Shown here piece by piece: positions 45,595-57,790 of a DNA stretch of 64,000 nt. The position numbers and the translations under genes are program-made. Below the pieces are notes generated by a model. It did not search any database. It was not told the origin of the DNA and saw only the letters and a list, made by a program, of their open reading frames with translations. Origin of the DNA: Isoetes taiwanensis (taxonomy: Eukaryota; Streptophyta; Lycopodiopsida; Isoetales; Isoetaceae); contig JAJEKV010000003.1 of NCBI GenBank assembly GCA_021234155.1, positions 31,289,166 through 31,353,165 on the forward strand, written 5' to 3'. Each line of letters opens with the position of its first letter. Position 1 is the stretch's first letter.

Positions 45595-47340
45595 AAAAAA
45601 CTTTTTTTTGTTTTTTGTTTTGATATTTTTCTCTAACACGCATTGATGTTTTGGCCGTAGAATATATTTATTTTCTAAGAGGTGTGGTTTCTTAAGGAAG
45701 TATATTTTTTGTAAAAAGAAGTGTGGTTTTGTTTTTTCGAGGTGGTGTTGTTTTAAGGAAATGTACTTTTTTAGAAGTGTGTTTTTTAAGTGTTTGTCAT
45801 TTTTGGGGTGGTGTTTTTTTGGGATGTATGGGTCCCATAACCTGTTGGTCTCAGTGGACGTTAAAAAATTTATTCTATTCTATTCTATTCTTAAGGGATG
45901 TGATTTTTTAAGGTTCTTTATAGCCAATTTTATAAGCACCATTATATGATCATTGCACTACTCTCATCCATCGACTCAATATAAAGTATTCATGTTGTCA
46001 TTACATGTATGTATAAAAATGGAGTATCTCATCTATTGCCCTTACCCCTCATGCTTATAGAGAAAATAGAATGCAAAAGGCATATGAAGATCCCAAAATT
46101 GAGTTGAATTGAATCCAAAAAAAAATTGTTTGCTACTTATTGCTTACAGGTTCATTGTGAGAAAATTTCATCAATTTAACATTTATTTCCCCCATCATCT
46201 TAGTTCCAAATCAAGCCAAATTTCTTTCCACATGTTCCTATAAGTTTTTTACGATAGTCATTTTAAAAAATCGGCCAAAATGTTAAATGACACTCGAGAT
46301 ATCATCATTTAAGTGTGCATACTTTTTTTTTTTTACCATAGAGAGCACATACCAAATTTTACTGTCCACTTTAAACCCAATCATCTTAGTGATCCGGATC
46401 AACTTGAGTCAATTTTTTTTTCATATATCACCACAAATGTTTTCCGATTTCTCCTTTAAAAATAATAGGACAATGATCAATACATTTCGAGATATTCGAT
46501 CGAGGTGCAAGTATCTCCCGATTTGATTTAGGGATTCCAAAGTGTTTCATACATTTTTGCAATTTTGCAACATGGAGGGTTAAATCATAAAAATCCACTT
46601 TAAGGTTGTCCAAGTGCCGGGTTTCTGATCAACATGCTCTTTTGCTTGGGGCAAGAAAAAGGAACACATAGGTCCAAACATGGTCAAATGGGATTTTCCA
46701 TGGTCAACTAATGGTAGAAAGGGGTCAAAGGACTCTAGCTACGATATAGATCTTTTTGCGAAAATCTCCATAGTGGGGAGGATCCATTACCCGGTGTTGA
46801 CCTAAAAACGACGACTCTGAATCAATCTCGATTGGGTATTTGGTTAGAACCTCATAGTTGCCAAGGCAACCAATTTTTGTGCAAAATTTGCAAAGAGGCA
46901 TCAATCACATTAGGATCCCCAAAGCAAAATGAGGTAGTTGCACTCGAATCTCTCAGGTACTTTACCTTTTTCAAATGATTTTGGAGGAACAATAAAAAAG
47001 TTGTGGTGAGATATGGAAAAATATTTGGCTTTATTTGGATCTGGCATGACTAAGAAAGCCGAGGTTCAAAGTGATAAGAAAATTTGGCCAATGCACTTCT
47101 GAAGGAGAAAAAAAAGGTTTGTACACACAAATGATGAGATCTCGAGTTTTACTTAACATTTTGCACGATTGTTATTTGTAGGTATCGAGAAACGTTAATA
47201 GAACGTGTGGGAAAAAAACGATTTGGGCTGGGACGATGGAGAACAACAGTTCAAAATGGATCAAAAATCAACAATGAACACAAAAAGAAAAACATCAAAC
47301 GATTTTTGGATCTCAAGTTTTAAAAGGTTTTTTGCATTAT
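45595..47340. repeat. repeat block, largely inverted relative to 60.4-61.3 kb
   Basis: 45901-46110 and 46200-46325 match the reverse complement of 60885-61100 and 60380-60500 (for example AAGGTTCTTTATAGCCAATTTT, ATGAAGATCCCAAAATTGA-type and GATATCATCATTTAAGTGTG blocks). 47110-47330 is related to 60385-60600 in direct orientation. At 45640-45800 it has a degenerate GTGTGGTTTTT/AAGGAAGTATA array, the inverse of the CCACACCTCCTTAAAAA array at 61090-61450. No gene seen. Confidence 0.6.
45826..45893 (+). repeat. 5'-truncated (TTCTA)n-tailed SINE
   Basis: Reads TGTATGGGTCCCATAACC, TGTTGGTCTCAGTGGACGTT, AAAAAATTTATTCTATTC and further TTCTA units. It matches the 3' 75 bp of the SINE at 3055-3226. 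Confidence 0.65.
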
Positions 47341-50300
47341 TCCAACTGACACGCCTCAATAGATCCACAAGATCCGTGTAAAAGATAAAATTGTAGTTTT
47401 GGATCATTTAGGAAGTATCTCTCTATAAGTTCGAAATTGTGAAAAGGGACAAGTGTATTATATATGATTTTATAAGGTCTAGTATAGGTAGTCATATGCA
47501 TTAGAGTAGAATGATGGCCGGGTTGGAAATAGGGTTTCATAGCATCAAGGGTTTTTTGTCCTTATCTTCTTAGATTGTGCACTCTCATTTTATAGATTTT
47601 AGGGTTTGGTGGCATTTGGGTAGGGACGGGGGGAGGCAAGCCGGGGGCACTCAATATGGTGGAGAGCCCGGCCCGGGACGGATTCGAAAGGAGAGGATAG
47701 GAATGCGATCATCTTGTACTTCATTGCGACTCCACCAAGTGTGTTTCTTCATTATGTTTTTGATTGCTAGTACGTGCTTTATGATTAGGTTGTGTTTCGC
47801 GTCCGGATAGGTGCGGTGGGCATATAGTACCCGATGGACGGCTTGAAAAGATACATTGCCTTGGGTGTAAATTTGTACTAAAGGCGGTTTCTTGGCACTT
47901 TTATCGGATCCATTGATCCAAAGCTTTTGGACATAATTGTCTTTGATGTTCTTCCACCATCTAGAAGGGAGAAGTGAGGGCCAAATGTCACTACTTAGCG
48001 AAATGGCAAAGGAACACAATCCTTTGTGATTTAGTTTCTATGTGAGTGAAATGCCAAAAATGTCCATGACTAGTATCCGTTGTTTTGCGTTTTAGGGGAG
48101 AAATTTAGCATAATTCAGCATTTTTTTGTTGAATTAGTGCGATTGCTAGCTATAAAATTTAAGCTTGCATATGATTGCTAATTTCTTGGGTTACATGTGG
48201 AAACTTAGGGCGTTAAGCTAAGGACAAAAAGTGGGTTGATGCAAGGATTGCAGCTGCAATCAATGATGAGGGACTAAAGCCACCAAGGTTGGTGCCATCC
48301 CTCATCGCTTTGGCTCCTTTGCTCCTCACGAGGGAATTACAGGATGATGACTTGTGGCGGCAAATGGTTTGTTGATGGGCAGGGCTACCTTTAATGCAGT
48401 TGAGCCATCGAAGATGCAAAGTCTAAGGTAGCCTCTATGTTCGATTTATTTGTTTGTTATTTCATGTAACTACTATATTCTTGGAGAATAGGATAGTTAT
48501 TTTAGGAAAGCCTAATGGGTATTTGCGATTTTATCAAGGTTGTGGTGGCTTTGTCCAGGAGTTATATCCTCGTAGCCTTTTAACCCTCAATGAATCATCC
48601 ATTCCTTTCTTTGTTGGGATAAAGCAAGGATGGGTGTCTGGTATATATTCATGTAAAGGTTCAGGTCAAGACTTTGCTAATAATCGGACCCCAATTTTGG
48701 TCCACCGGTTGTTTTACTTGTACCGAAGTGTTGTTTTATACAACACCAAATGGCCCTTTAAAAGTCCACGCGGGTCCGCTTATCCAGATTTGCACAAGAG
48801 ATAGTGGTTTTAATTGAATTTTCCACGCTGGTCTTTTGGCCGCTTTTTTGTCAACGGTTCCTTTCTTTTCACTATTGTTTTTTTTTTTTTTTTTCATGCA
48901 GGTTTTTTTGTCAATTGTTGTTTTTGTAAGAAGTCATGTTGTTTTTGAAAAGTACATCACAGATTTACGTGATTTCTACTAATGAAGAAGTAAAAAGAGG
49001 ATCTTTTTCTCTTTTCTATCGCGTTTGTTTTTTTTCCTCTCTTTTGTGGTTTTAAAAGTTGTCATTGTTTTCTTAGAGAAAGATGTGTAGTTTTAAAGAA
49101 ATCCACATAACCCATCATTCAATTATTTTTTAGAATATGTCTTAATTTTGGACTAAAATTAGTTTGCCACTTTCCATTTGTTTTCTTTCGTTTCAATTTG
49201 TTTTTCTTTTTTGCTTTTATTTTTTCCCAGTGCAGCTCAAATTTTTAGTTTTTTCCTTTCCCTCACGCTTTTCAGTTTTCTTTTTTCCCTTCTTTTTCTT
49301 TTCTTTCTATTTTGCATTTTTCTCGGTCGTATGCAGTTTCAAGGCGTTCCTTTTCCTCCTCGCCCATCTCTATTTTCTATTTTGCCCATAAGAAAGGGGA
49401 GGATGGTAAGCCAATACCTAGGGCTTTCCATTGGTTAGAAAGAGGCGAGACTTGGCCTATGCAGTGTAAAAATTCCATAACTGCGTTCTTGACCCTCACG
49501 CCCGATTTCAGATCCGAGCCTTTGCTTATGCCCCCGTCTCAGCCATAGCTCAAGCTTACGGCTTCAATGTATTACTAATTATTATTAGATAAATGCAATG
49601 CGAGAGATGGAGGCTGGAGCATATGCACTCCAATACTACTGTGTGTTCTTCGATCTGAGGTACAAATTTCTTTCATTTCAGTATTTAAAAACTTGAGGGC
49701 ATTCTAATCTTGAGAAGAAGCTCTAAAGGCGCTTGTGCAGGTTTTACACCCACTTCCATCCAATTTTTGCGGTAGGCTCTCATTGCTTTGGGTTATGGTT
49801 GCATGCAAAGGATTATGTGCATTGTAAGATTTGTTTTGCCGGGCATATCTACACATTTCGATTTGCGTAAAGAGCACAAAGTACTTAATCCATCTTTCTT
49901 CCATATTTTGCATTAGCTTGTGTCCTATTCCGTTTACGCCATTCAATTTTATCTCTACCATATTTTGCATTCTCGTTAAATTATGCCCTTTTGTTCTTGG
50001 TTCGATCCTTTTACGTATAGTTTCGTTGTACTTTTCCTCGCACAATTTTTCACTTTTATGGTACCCTAACTGCATGCCATCAAACTTGAGAGAAGCTGGG
50101 ATGTCTCTGCTTCTGCCATGGATGGCGTAAAGCCGATTTGGAACCTAAGATTACGAGTGGTTGAATGCAAACCGTAAGATAAATATGCGCATCATTGGGA
50201 TTTAAGATGCTTATTGCATCTTAAAAAGCTCGCAACTTCAATTTGCTCTTGATCTATTTGTTAAGGCTTTGCAAAAAAGATCGAGGGTATTCCAATCGGT

Positions 50301-53300
50301 GTAAAAACTCCCCCTTTGAATGCGGGGATTATTTGCATTGTAAGCTAATTTGCCACGGATCCGCTCAATGGGAGTTTACGAAAAAGCACGTAGTATTCCA
50401 ATCGATCTTAAAGCATCCTCGCAGCCAATTTTTTGGTTGCATAGCATCAATCCCAAACCATTTTTGTTGTTCCATTTGTATAATATGAAATCTACAACTA
50501 CTTTAAATTGATGTACAAAGTAGAGTGTTTATTGGATTATAGCTTGGATTATAGCTTAAGGGAAGGAAAATGTGCGCTTTTTAGTAAGCATTGGTTTTGT
50601 TGTGGTTGTAAAACCTTAACCAAGCTGATGCATTGCGGTGACTACATTTAACAATTGTCTCTCTTTATAGGTTTTAAGAGGACAGTTCTAGATTGAAGAA
50701 GGTTAAAAACGTGGGTTAAAAAAACCACTTGGAATATTTTATGTTTTATTTATTCTAATATTTGCTTGATTTCATTGGAAGGAATTAGTTATTTTCCTTG
50801 TGATGTCAACAAAAATTTATTGTTTGAAGTATATTTTTATCGATGTAATGCTATATAATCGCTTTGATGTTAATTTCAAAAGAAAACAAGTTAATTTTTT
50901 TGCCTTATTTAAGTTAAATGCAAAGAAAAGCCAAGTATGCAACATACACTACAATTTTGTAAATAAAAAAAAAGAAATGAAAAGCACTAGATTTGCTAAA
51001 AATAATGCTTATTTGGCGCGATTTTGGAATAGACATAATCCCAAAATAAATGAATGATGGTTACATGTTGCATTTAAAAATAATTACTATTTTCAAATAT
51101 TGTTTTCCTCAATATTATATGTAGCTATTAAAAAAATAGACATCGTTATTTCTTTAAATTAGTTGTTGTTTCCAAGTGTTGTTTTTGGAAGAAAATCAAA
51201 ATAAAATATCCGTAGACTTTTTTTAAGTTTACAACGTTTGGTTTACACGTAGACATGTTTCTAAGCAATCAAATCTTGGCACGTGGCACTCATTCTTTAT
51301 ATGTGGATATCTTTTTAACTAATCAAACCTTGACACGTGGCACCCACATTCTTTAAAAAAAAAAACACGCTTCTACTTTTTTCTTCTTGCCTAGTGATAA
51401 TTTCAATCTGCAAAATATAGAGCACACAATATTTGAATGCAAACACAAACAAAATAAATACAGCCTTTTAGGGAAGGCTTTAAGAATCAAACCCAAACAT
51501 TAAGACAGATACTATGATATTATTTGATTGCAATCTAAATTTTAGATTTACATTAAAACATTCAATGGGTAAAACTCAATGGGTAAAACTCATATTTGAT
51601 TAATGGTTAAAGGTTCAGAACAATTAAATCAAAACATCAGATTATTATAATTTGAAAACATCAGAGTCTCTGCATTGACTTCGGTTCACATGCTACGCTC
51701 AGGAGCGGCCAATGGGGTTCGATCCGACCATCTTATATGGGTTTGGGATAGTCTTACCAGTTCTTATATGTGCTATTCTCCCATGGAGTGGGACTCCCAA
51801 AGATGCCAAAGACATGATATATGGTTGCTTCCCAATCTTATGAGCAACCTAACCCGTAAGAAACTAGCCGGAGGAACTGACCTTGAAGCTTCTATCATGA
51901 GAAAAATGTATGATGAAAAAAGGCCAACCAAAGATATCCTTCCTTGCGACCATGAGTGAATTTATTCCGGTGGATAAAAAGAGTTGCATTGATTCAATAA
52001 TAATAGACGATGCAAAACTAAAATAGACTAAAATATCTTTGCAAAAACAGAAAGGAAAAGGAGCTATGGAGGCCGAGATTTGCCTAAGACAATGCTATGC
52101 TAAGACATAGCCAATCCGTAATGAATCAAAGTCCATGAAAGCATATTACCTTTAAATCTTGCTAAGAGATGAACACCGACCGCGGTAACCCAGTGATATC
52201 ATATACGTGAGATGAGATTATTTCTAAAAGACCAATGCCATTAAAAGGCATATTGGAAGCATCAAAATAGAAATTGTTTCCTCATAAGATCGAATATCCG
52301 AATATGCTGCAAATAGTCACGCTTTTATCGTGCGTAGATCTTCCTTTAGCACTAACCATAAAATCATTGCGCATGAGGTTTTGCATGAAAGCAACATCGT
52401 CTTCATATTTTATTGGAACTCGTGAACACATTTCTGCGAGAGCACGTTGGAAAGTTGTATTTTTTTGATCCGCCTCGTAAAATGCACACATGTCACAATG
52501 ATTTTGCCAATACATACCAAATACACCCGAGGGCATACCCTGAAGTTTGGTTTTCCATGATCAAAACCACAAGCTCCTTTTCCAAGCCTCGTGATATTGG
52601 TTTTGGAATGCCGCGACCATTGTATTAAAGGTCATCCAAATGAAAGGGTTTATTGAATCGAGCCTTGTGCCGCATTTGCTCATATAAAGTCTCCACATTC
52701 TCATAGAGATGGGCGCCAAGCGTAAGATTGGACTTCAGCCTTTGCGGGGCAATCCAAACAAGACGATAAAACCTTATTTGCCATATGGTAGAAATCACCC
52801 TTCCTCGCCAAGCTCTCATCTCTTCATTCTTCATTCATGGTGGATAAGCCCAACAGCCAGGCTAACACAAAGAGAAGCAGATTGGCTTAACATGGGTAGA
52901 GTAGCCACAGCGTATGTATCTCGCCAAGAGAAAAAGCAAGCGAGGTGGATTGAGAAAGCGCAAGAGACAAACATGGCAAACACGAGGTCGCATTCCTGCA
53001 TGTGTAGGCAAAGGGGATATTGGGTCCGGTGAAACCTTGTATTGAACACCTAGAACAAAGGCGCGAGCTCACCAAGGGATCTTGCCAGATTCACGAAGCT
53101 CACCACGGGGATGCCGCCAGATTCAGGGATGCCGCATCGCCATAGCCGGGAAGGAGTAGAAACGGAGCGACCATAGCCGCATCACAAGGAAAGCGGGAAA
53201 GCTGGAAAGAAGGGAAAGAAACACAAATCGAGCCTAACCAATAGGGATGATCTGACACGGATCAAAATCCAGGTCCCGTTCATCCTGGCCCATCTCGTTG

Positions 53301-53324
53301 ATGGTTTCAGCCTTCTTTATAATT
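47341..53324. other. gene-poor region with only unassigned open frames
   Basis: Frames of 60-123 codons occur (for example minus 48019-47651, plus 48454-48804, minus 50075-49704, plus 51675-51959, minus 52536-52282), but none shows a domain or splice pattern I recognise. The minus frame at 47.9 kb has GSDKSAKKPPL where the minus strand of the CATTAG element (about 44.6 kb) has IDPLSGKKPLF, which hints at a shared repeat. T-rich stretches lie at 48881-48895 and 49160-49330, and CTTGACACGTGGCACCCA-type repeats at 51274 and 51330. Confidence 0.3.
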
Positions 53325-54344
53325 TTAAGGAAAATTTTAAAATGCCCCTATATATTCTCCCATATTTGTTAAAAATGCCCTTGTACTTTGTGTATTTATC
53401 AAATTGCCCTTTGTGTACTCTTCGTGATATGGCATAGCCGGATCGATCTCTATGTTCCTCCCTCCTTCATTTCGATCTCTACATTTGTCTTGATGTTCTT
53501 AATACAAATCTATTCTTTTTGTTTTCAATTCTTGATTACATGATGATAAAAACGAGCTTAAGATTCTAACCTAATAGATGAAACCACCTTCTCAAGACTC
53601 CGCTTCGCCAAAAATTTTGCTCCAGCTATCTCCAAACGTGTACCACCGCGTATTTATTAATACTCCTAGTTCCGGCTTATTTGCTTTCGACCTCATAAAT
53701 CGATGTTCCCAACTTTTCACGAAATGAAAGCAATTTGAGCTGGAAATTCCAACAACACATGGTGCGCATTTAAACCGGTTTATCTTTTTCTTCTCGCTTC
53801 TAAGTTTGTGCCCAATCTAGTTTGTCCTTCAAAAACCTTTTAGAGCTTCAAATGAATACATCCTTGCTAAAGCTATTCACATTTTCAACTCTTCGCATTA
53901 TATCGCAACATCACAAAACAACCGCCATCCCTTTATCGCCGCCGTAAGCGATTCGACAACCGGACTCAAATGCGTAGCATGTGGATTTGATGCCCGTGTG
54001 TTTTTCCAACCGATTCTTGATGTCCAAGTTTTTTTCATGGATTCTTGTTTCAAAGGAATCGAATCTTTATTCTACTTTCTTTTGTGGATGAGAAATTGAT
54101 CTTATCGAAAATGGGATTTAAATCGAAAACATGAGATTTGACATGGAGGAGGGGATCCGATGCCCCGGTTCTTCAAGCCGATTCCGCCTTAGTCAAAGGA
54201 GTTCTTGATGGAGCTTTCATTTGCATTGTTTTTTTAAAATTTCCATTGTCTTAAATTAAGAGCATTTTTACAAATAACAAAAATATAAGGGCATTTCGAT
54301 AAATATGCAAAATACAAGGGCATTTTTTAAAGATTTCCCTTAAT
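53325..54344. mobile_element. Mutator-like inverted-repeat element
   Basis: About 90-bp inverted arms. The left starts TTAAGGAAAATTTTAAAATG, and the reverse complement of the right starts TTAAGGGAAATCTTTAAAAA. Both continue with 30-bp subrepeats of the type AAAATGCCCTTGTA(C/T)TTTG. Long arms made of TGCCC-containing subrepeats are typical of plant MULEs. Both sides are abutted by A/T runs, so the target duplication cannot be decided. The 840-bp interior has no recognised gene. Confidence 0.6.
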
Positions 54345-54769
54345 TTTTACTTAATTTGCATGGTTCCTAAATGTGCTACAATAATTTGCATGGTTCCTAA
54401 ATGTGTACTATATAATTGTTTTGAGGAGGAGGAAGGCCATTGCAAGGGATAATGTCATGGCGGTGCTTCTAGTCGTGGGGCAGAGGGTCGCGATCCCTCC
54501 CGTGGTGGCACCATGAAGCATCTTGCCATGCGATGGCTCAAGGCATAAAAATTATGGTTTTTTTTTTGACAAACATAAAAGGGACGGGTGTAATAGCTTC
54601 CAGTTGAGCACTATGTTTTTGGCAGAATCGCCTCCCCTCGAACATGTGCTCCCATTTGGCTCACTATTATTCCCCACAAGTTTGTAAATACTCAGGCAAA
54701 ATGATCTATATAACCCGCCAAGTTTCTAGCACCATGTGTTGAAATTTAGGATACATCACTCAACAAAGG
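54345..54769. other. spacer without recognisable gene
   Basis: Contains a 31-bp near-direct repeat (ATTTGCATGGTTCCTAAATG) at about 54354 and 54385. Otherwise nothing recognised. Confidence 0.3.
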
Positions 54770-57700
54770 TTTGACTATTTTATAGTCAAATATGGGATCT
54801 TATATATTGGTACCCTATAGTCGGCAAAGTTGGTATGGAATATGATGATGTGGCACCTGGGTAAAGGACATGTCATGCCAAGAGTATGCAAGACCAAATG
54901 TACAACTTTTGCTTTCCATGGGTGATGTCGTAATTTTTGGTGACATGGCAAGATATGAGTGATATGGACTTGATGACTAGGCATTCTTGTAAGACATATG
55001 ATAACTTTTAGGATGTTTGTATAGAAATTTGGCAAGGAATATGTTTTGAAAGAGTTAAAAATAGCTAGTAAAAATTTCATTTTCCAAGTTGCCATGTCAT
55101 TGCCATATCATTTCGTGACCAAACTTTCATTGGGAGTAGGAGTACCTGATGTGACCTGGATTTAAAACCCAAGGTAGATATTTGGGAACATGTACTTACT
55201 AGTGAATCCAGGCATTTTAAAGTTGTGAACTTTATCCTCACCGTGAGTCATAGTAAGAACATAATCGAAGAAGAAACGCAAACGCCCCATCCAGGCAAGA
55301 TTCGTGGGCATACAAAACTTGATTCTCATGCTAATATCGACATTTTGAGTCCATTAACAAAGCCAATTCCACGGTTCCAGAGGTGGAGTTGTTCTCGATG
55401 CATTGCCGGGGACCTTTGAAAGAGTGTCGAGTGTCTTTTGCGCCGACACCTTCATCGGGCAGGGACTTTGCGCAGGTTCCCTCACCGTGATGGGAGAGAG
55501 CCCACTTCGTGAGACGGACTCGGTAAAGATTGCCGAAGCCCTTTTCCCGGCTCTCAGAGAGGGGCAAATGCAACGCCCCCCTCCCGGAACTCGGTTTCCT
55601 ATCGTAATCGTTGAACTCCTTTGTTCCTAACCCTTGCCCGGCGGGTTTCAAAAATCCAAGATCCGCTCGAGAACTTCCAAACTTCAGCGTTCAATTCGAC
55701 CGTGGTAGAACCCCAAGTGTTTTGTCGTTCGAGGCCCGTTATAAAGGTCTTTAATGGAGACTTCGACTTAGATCATGTCGTCCTGAATGGCGAATTACCC
55801 TAAAGACCAAGTTACATGATCATTTTGGCAGAAAACACGAACCCTCTGGCGGAGTATTCCATAACCACCTCTTGGAGCCCAATTGGCCCCGTAGTATTTG
55901 GACGTGAGTACGCTTTGCTTCTTAAAAGAAGGGATGGTCTTTTGCCCGCGAAACTTGGTCAGGGTAATACAGCGTTTTGAATCCATTACAAGTCGGTTCC
56001 GCAGTTCACGAGTGGGAGAATTGCCCATCCGGTGGCTAGGGGCCTTCCGGAAAAGGACCTTTAGGGTGGCTTGCTTTGAAGGTTTGGATCGTCTTAGAAG
56101 CGTAAAGACCCTCCCACTCGTGGATCTGGTCGAATCACGACTAGGATATGGCCTGAAACATAAATCATATTATTGTTTGCTAGGTTATTGAAGGGTTTAT
56201 GTTATGGAGGTTCGAAGTTTAATTCGGTTGCACTTGGGACATAGTATGGTGGTTAATCTGAAGCAATAGGAACTAATAGAATGGGGTTTGGATTTATCCT
56301 CCTCGGTCAAGACAATTAGAAGTCAAGAGCACCTTTAGAGTAGCAAAATTGTTTGGGATCGTGCGGATGGCCAATAGATCCAAACTAGTTATTTCGGTTG
56401 CTGTAATGGTTAAGATACATGTTGAAAAAGATTCACCTAGTTATCAAGAAAAGAACCATGTTTTGTTCTTCAAAATGTAAACCCTCGTGTTGCAAGGTTA
56501 TGGGGTTTATGTTTTGAGGTAAAAATAATTCGCTTTCTTGGATAATAAGTGGTTCTTTCTAAACATGCGTCTGAGACGGCGGTGAAATAATGTAGTTTGA
56601 TCTATTGCCATCCCGAATGATACCAGGCAATTTTGTACTCTAAGGTAACTCTTGACTTCATTGTCACACTGGGAGGGGAGGGATAAATAAAACTCCCGAT
56701 GCCAGTTCTATTGACCGCTTGTTTTCAGCTGCCTTCTTAACCATGTGATACGAAACCGCCTAAAAACTTCTCACTCCATAACATAAACCCCTTCAACTAA
56801 CAACAGCAAACAATGGCTTATGTTTTCAGAGACCACATCCTAGCCCAGACATGACCGGAATCTTGCACAATGATAAGATTTGGAGTTGTTTGGTGGAAAG
56901 TGAACCCTGAAGGCACCGGCCGATTCACCTAGGTCCTATAGAGCCCCGCATTGCTCCTTTCGGCTGATGTTGACTTTACCGATAATTTCAAACTAATAGA
57001 TATTACTGCAGGGATCGAAGTTTCATTGGCGAACTACCCTTCTCGAAGCACCAGAGTGGCTCATGTCAACATTAAATGATCAATGACGGCGGTTGTGATC
57101 TTGCCGTAATGAAGAGTTGATGTTCTTTGGATTCCATTTAACTGTTGGGTGTGGCTTGGTCTCTAGGGTAATTTCACCATTCTGACGATATGGCAAGTCG
57201 AATCTCCATTCCTCGAAGCCTCAGACCGTCCGGAATTCACAAAACACTTGGGTTTCTAAGCACGACGACCGCGAAGATACCACAAGCCGATAAGTTCTCC
57301 TCGGTTTATTCCTTGTTTTTTAACCTACTCAAGCATCGCTATTTTGAACAGCCGATTCAATCCACGGATAAGGAAATTTGCGCCCTGTGGAGGGAGGGCA
57401 TTGGCATTTGCCCTCCCGAGGGAGTTAAGCGGGCAGAGTGCTAACCCCCCAACCTTTATGGGGTCCGGCCTCCCTCGGGTTCTGGGTTTCTCCATTTTAG
57501 TGAGGAACACAGGCAAGTCTTGGCTTTCGTCGATTTGGGGAAGGGTGTCAGGTAAAATCCCTCAGAGTTCTATCCCTTTGCAAACTCACTCTACCAAAAA
57601 TTCAAAGGTTATCATATTTTTGCATAAAATCTAGTCATCATCACGTTTTCACCACCATCTAGCCATGTCACCCAAATTTTTCAACATCACCCAATAAAAG

Positions 57701-57790
57701 ACCAAAGATGGACATCTTTCATTTTTTTGCCTAGTCAAAACTTGATCTTGCCCTTGGCATGCCATGTCACCACTTGGAGTGCCTAGGTGG
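54770..57790. other. GC-richer segment bounded by diverged inverted repeats
   Basis: The minus strand of about 55040-54840 aligns with the plus strand of about 57600-57790 through TTATCATAT, CTAGTCATCA, GCCATGTCACC, ACATCACCCA and CTTGGCATG.CATGTC. Between these arms, 55.2-57.55 kb is GC-richer than the rest of the window and keeps many CpG dinucleotides. It has several frames of 60-106 codons on both strands, without recognised domains. A minus-strand phrase LVMDSKRCIT (about 55.98 kb) and LLMDSKCRY (about 55.34 kb) shows an internal repeat 640 bp apart. It could be a large inverted-repeat element. Confidence 0.4.

Noticed and set aside
49164-49438. Phe-rich frames resembling membrane proteins
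   Set aside because: They come from a T-rich tract and have no conserved structure.
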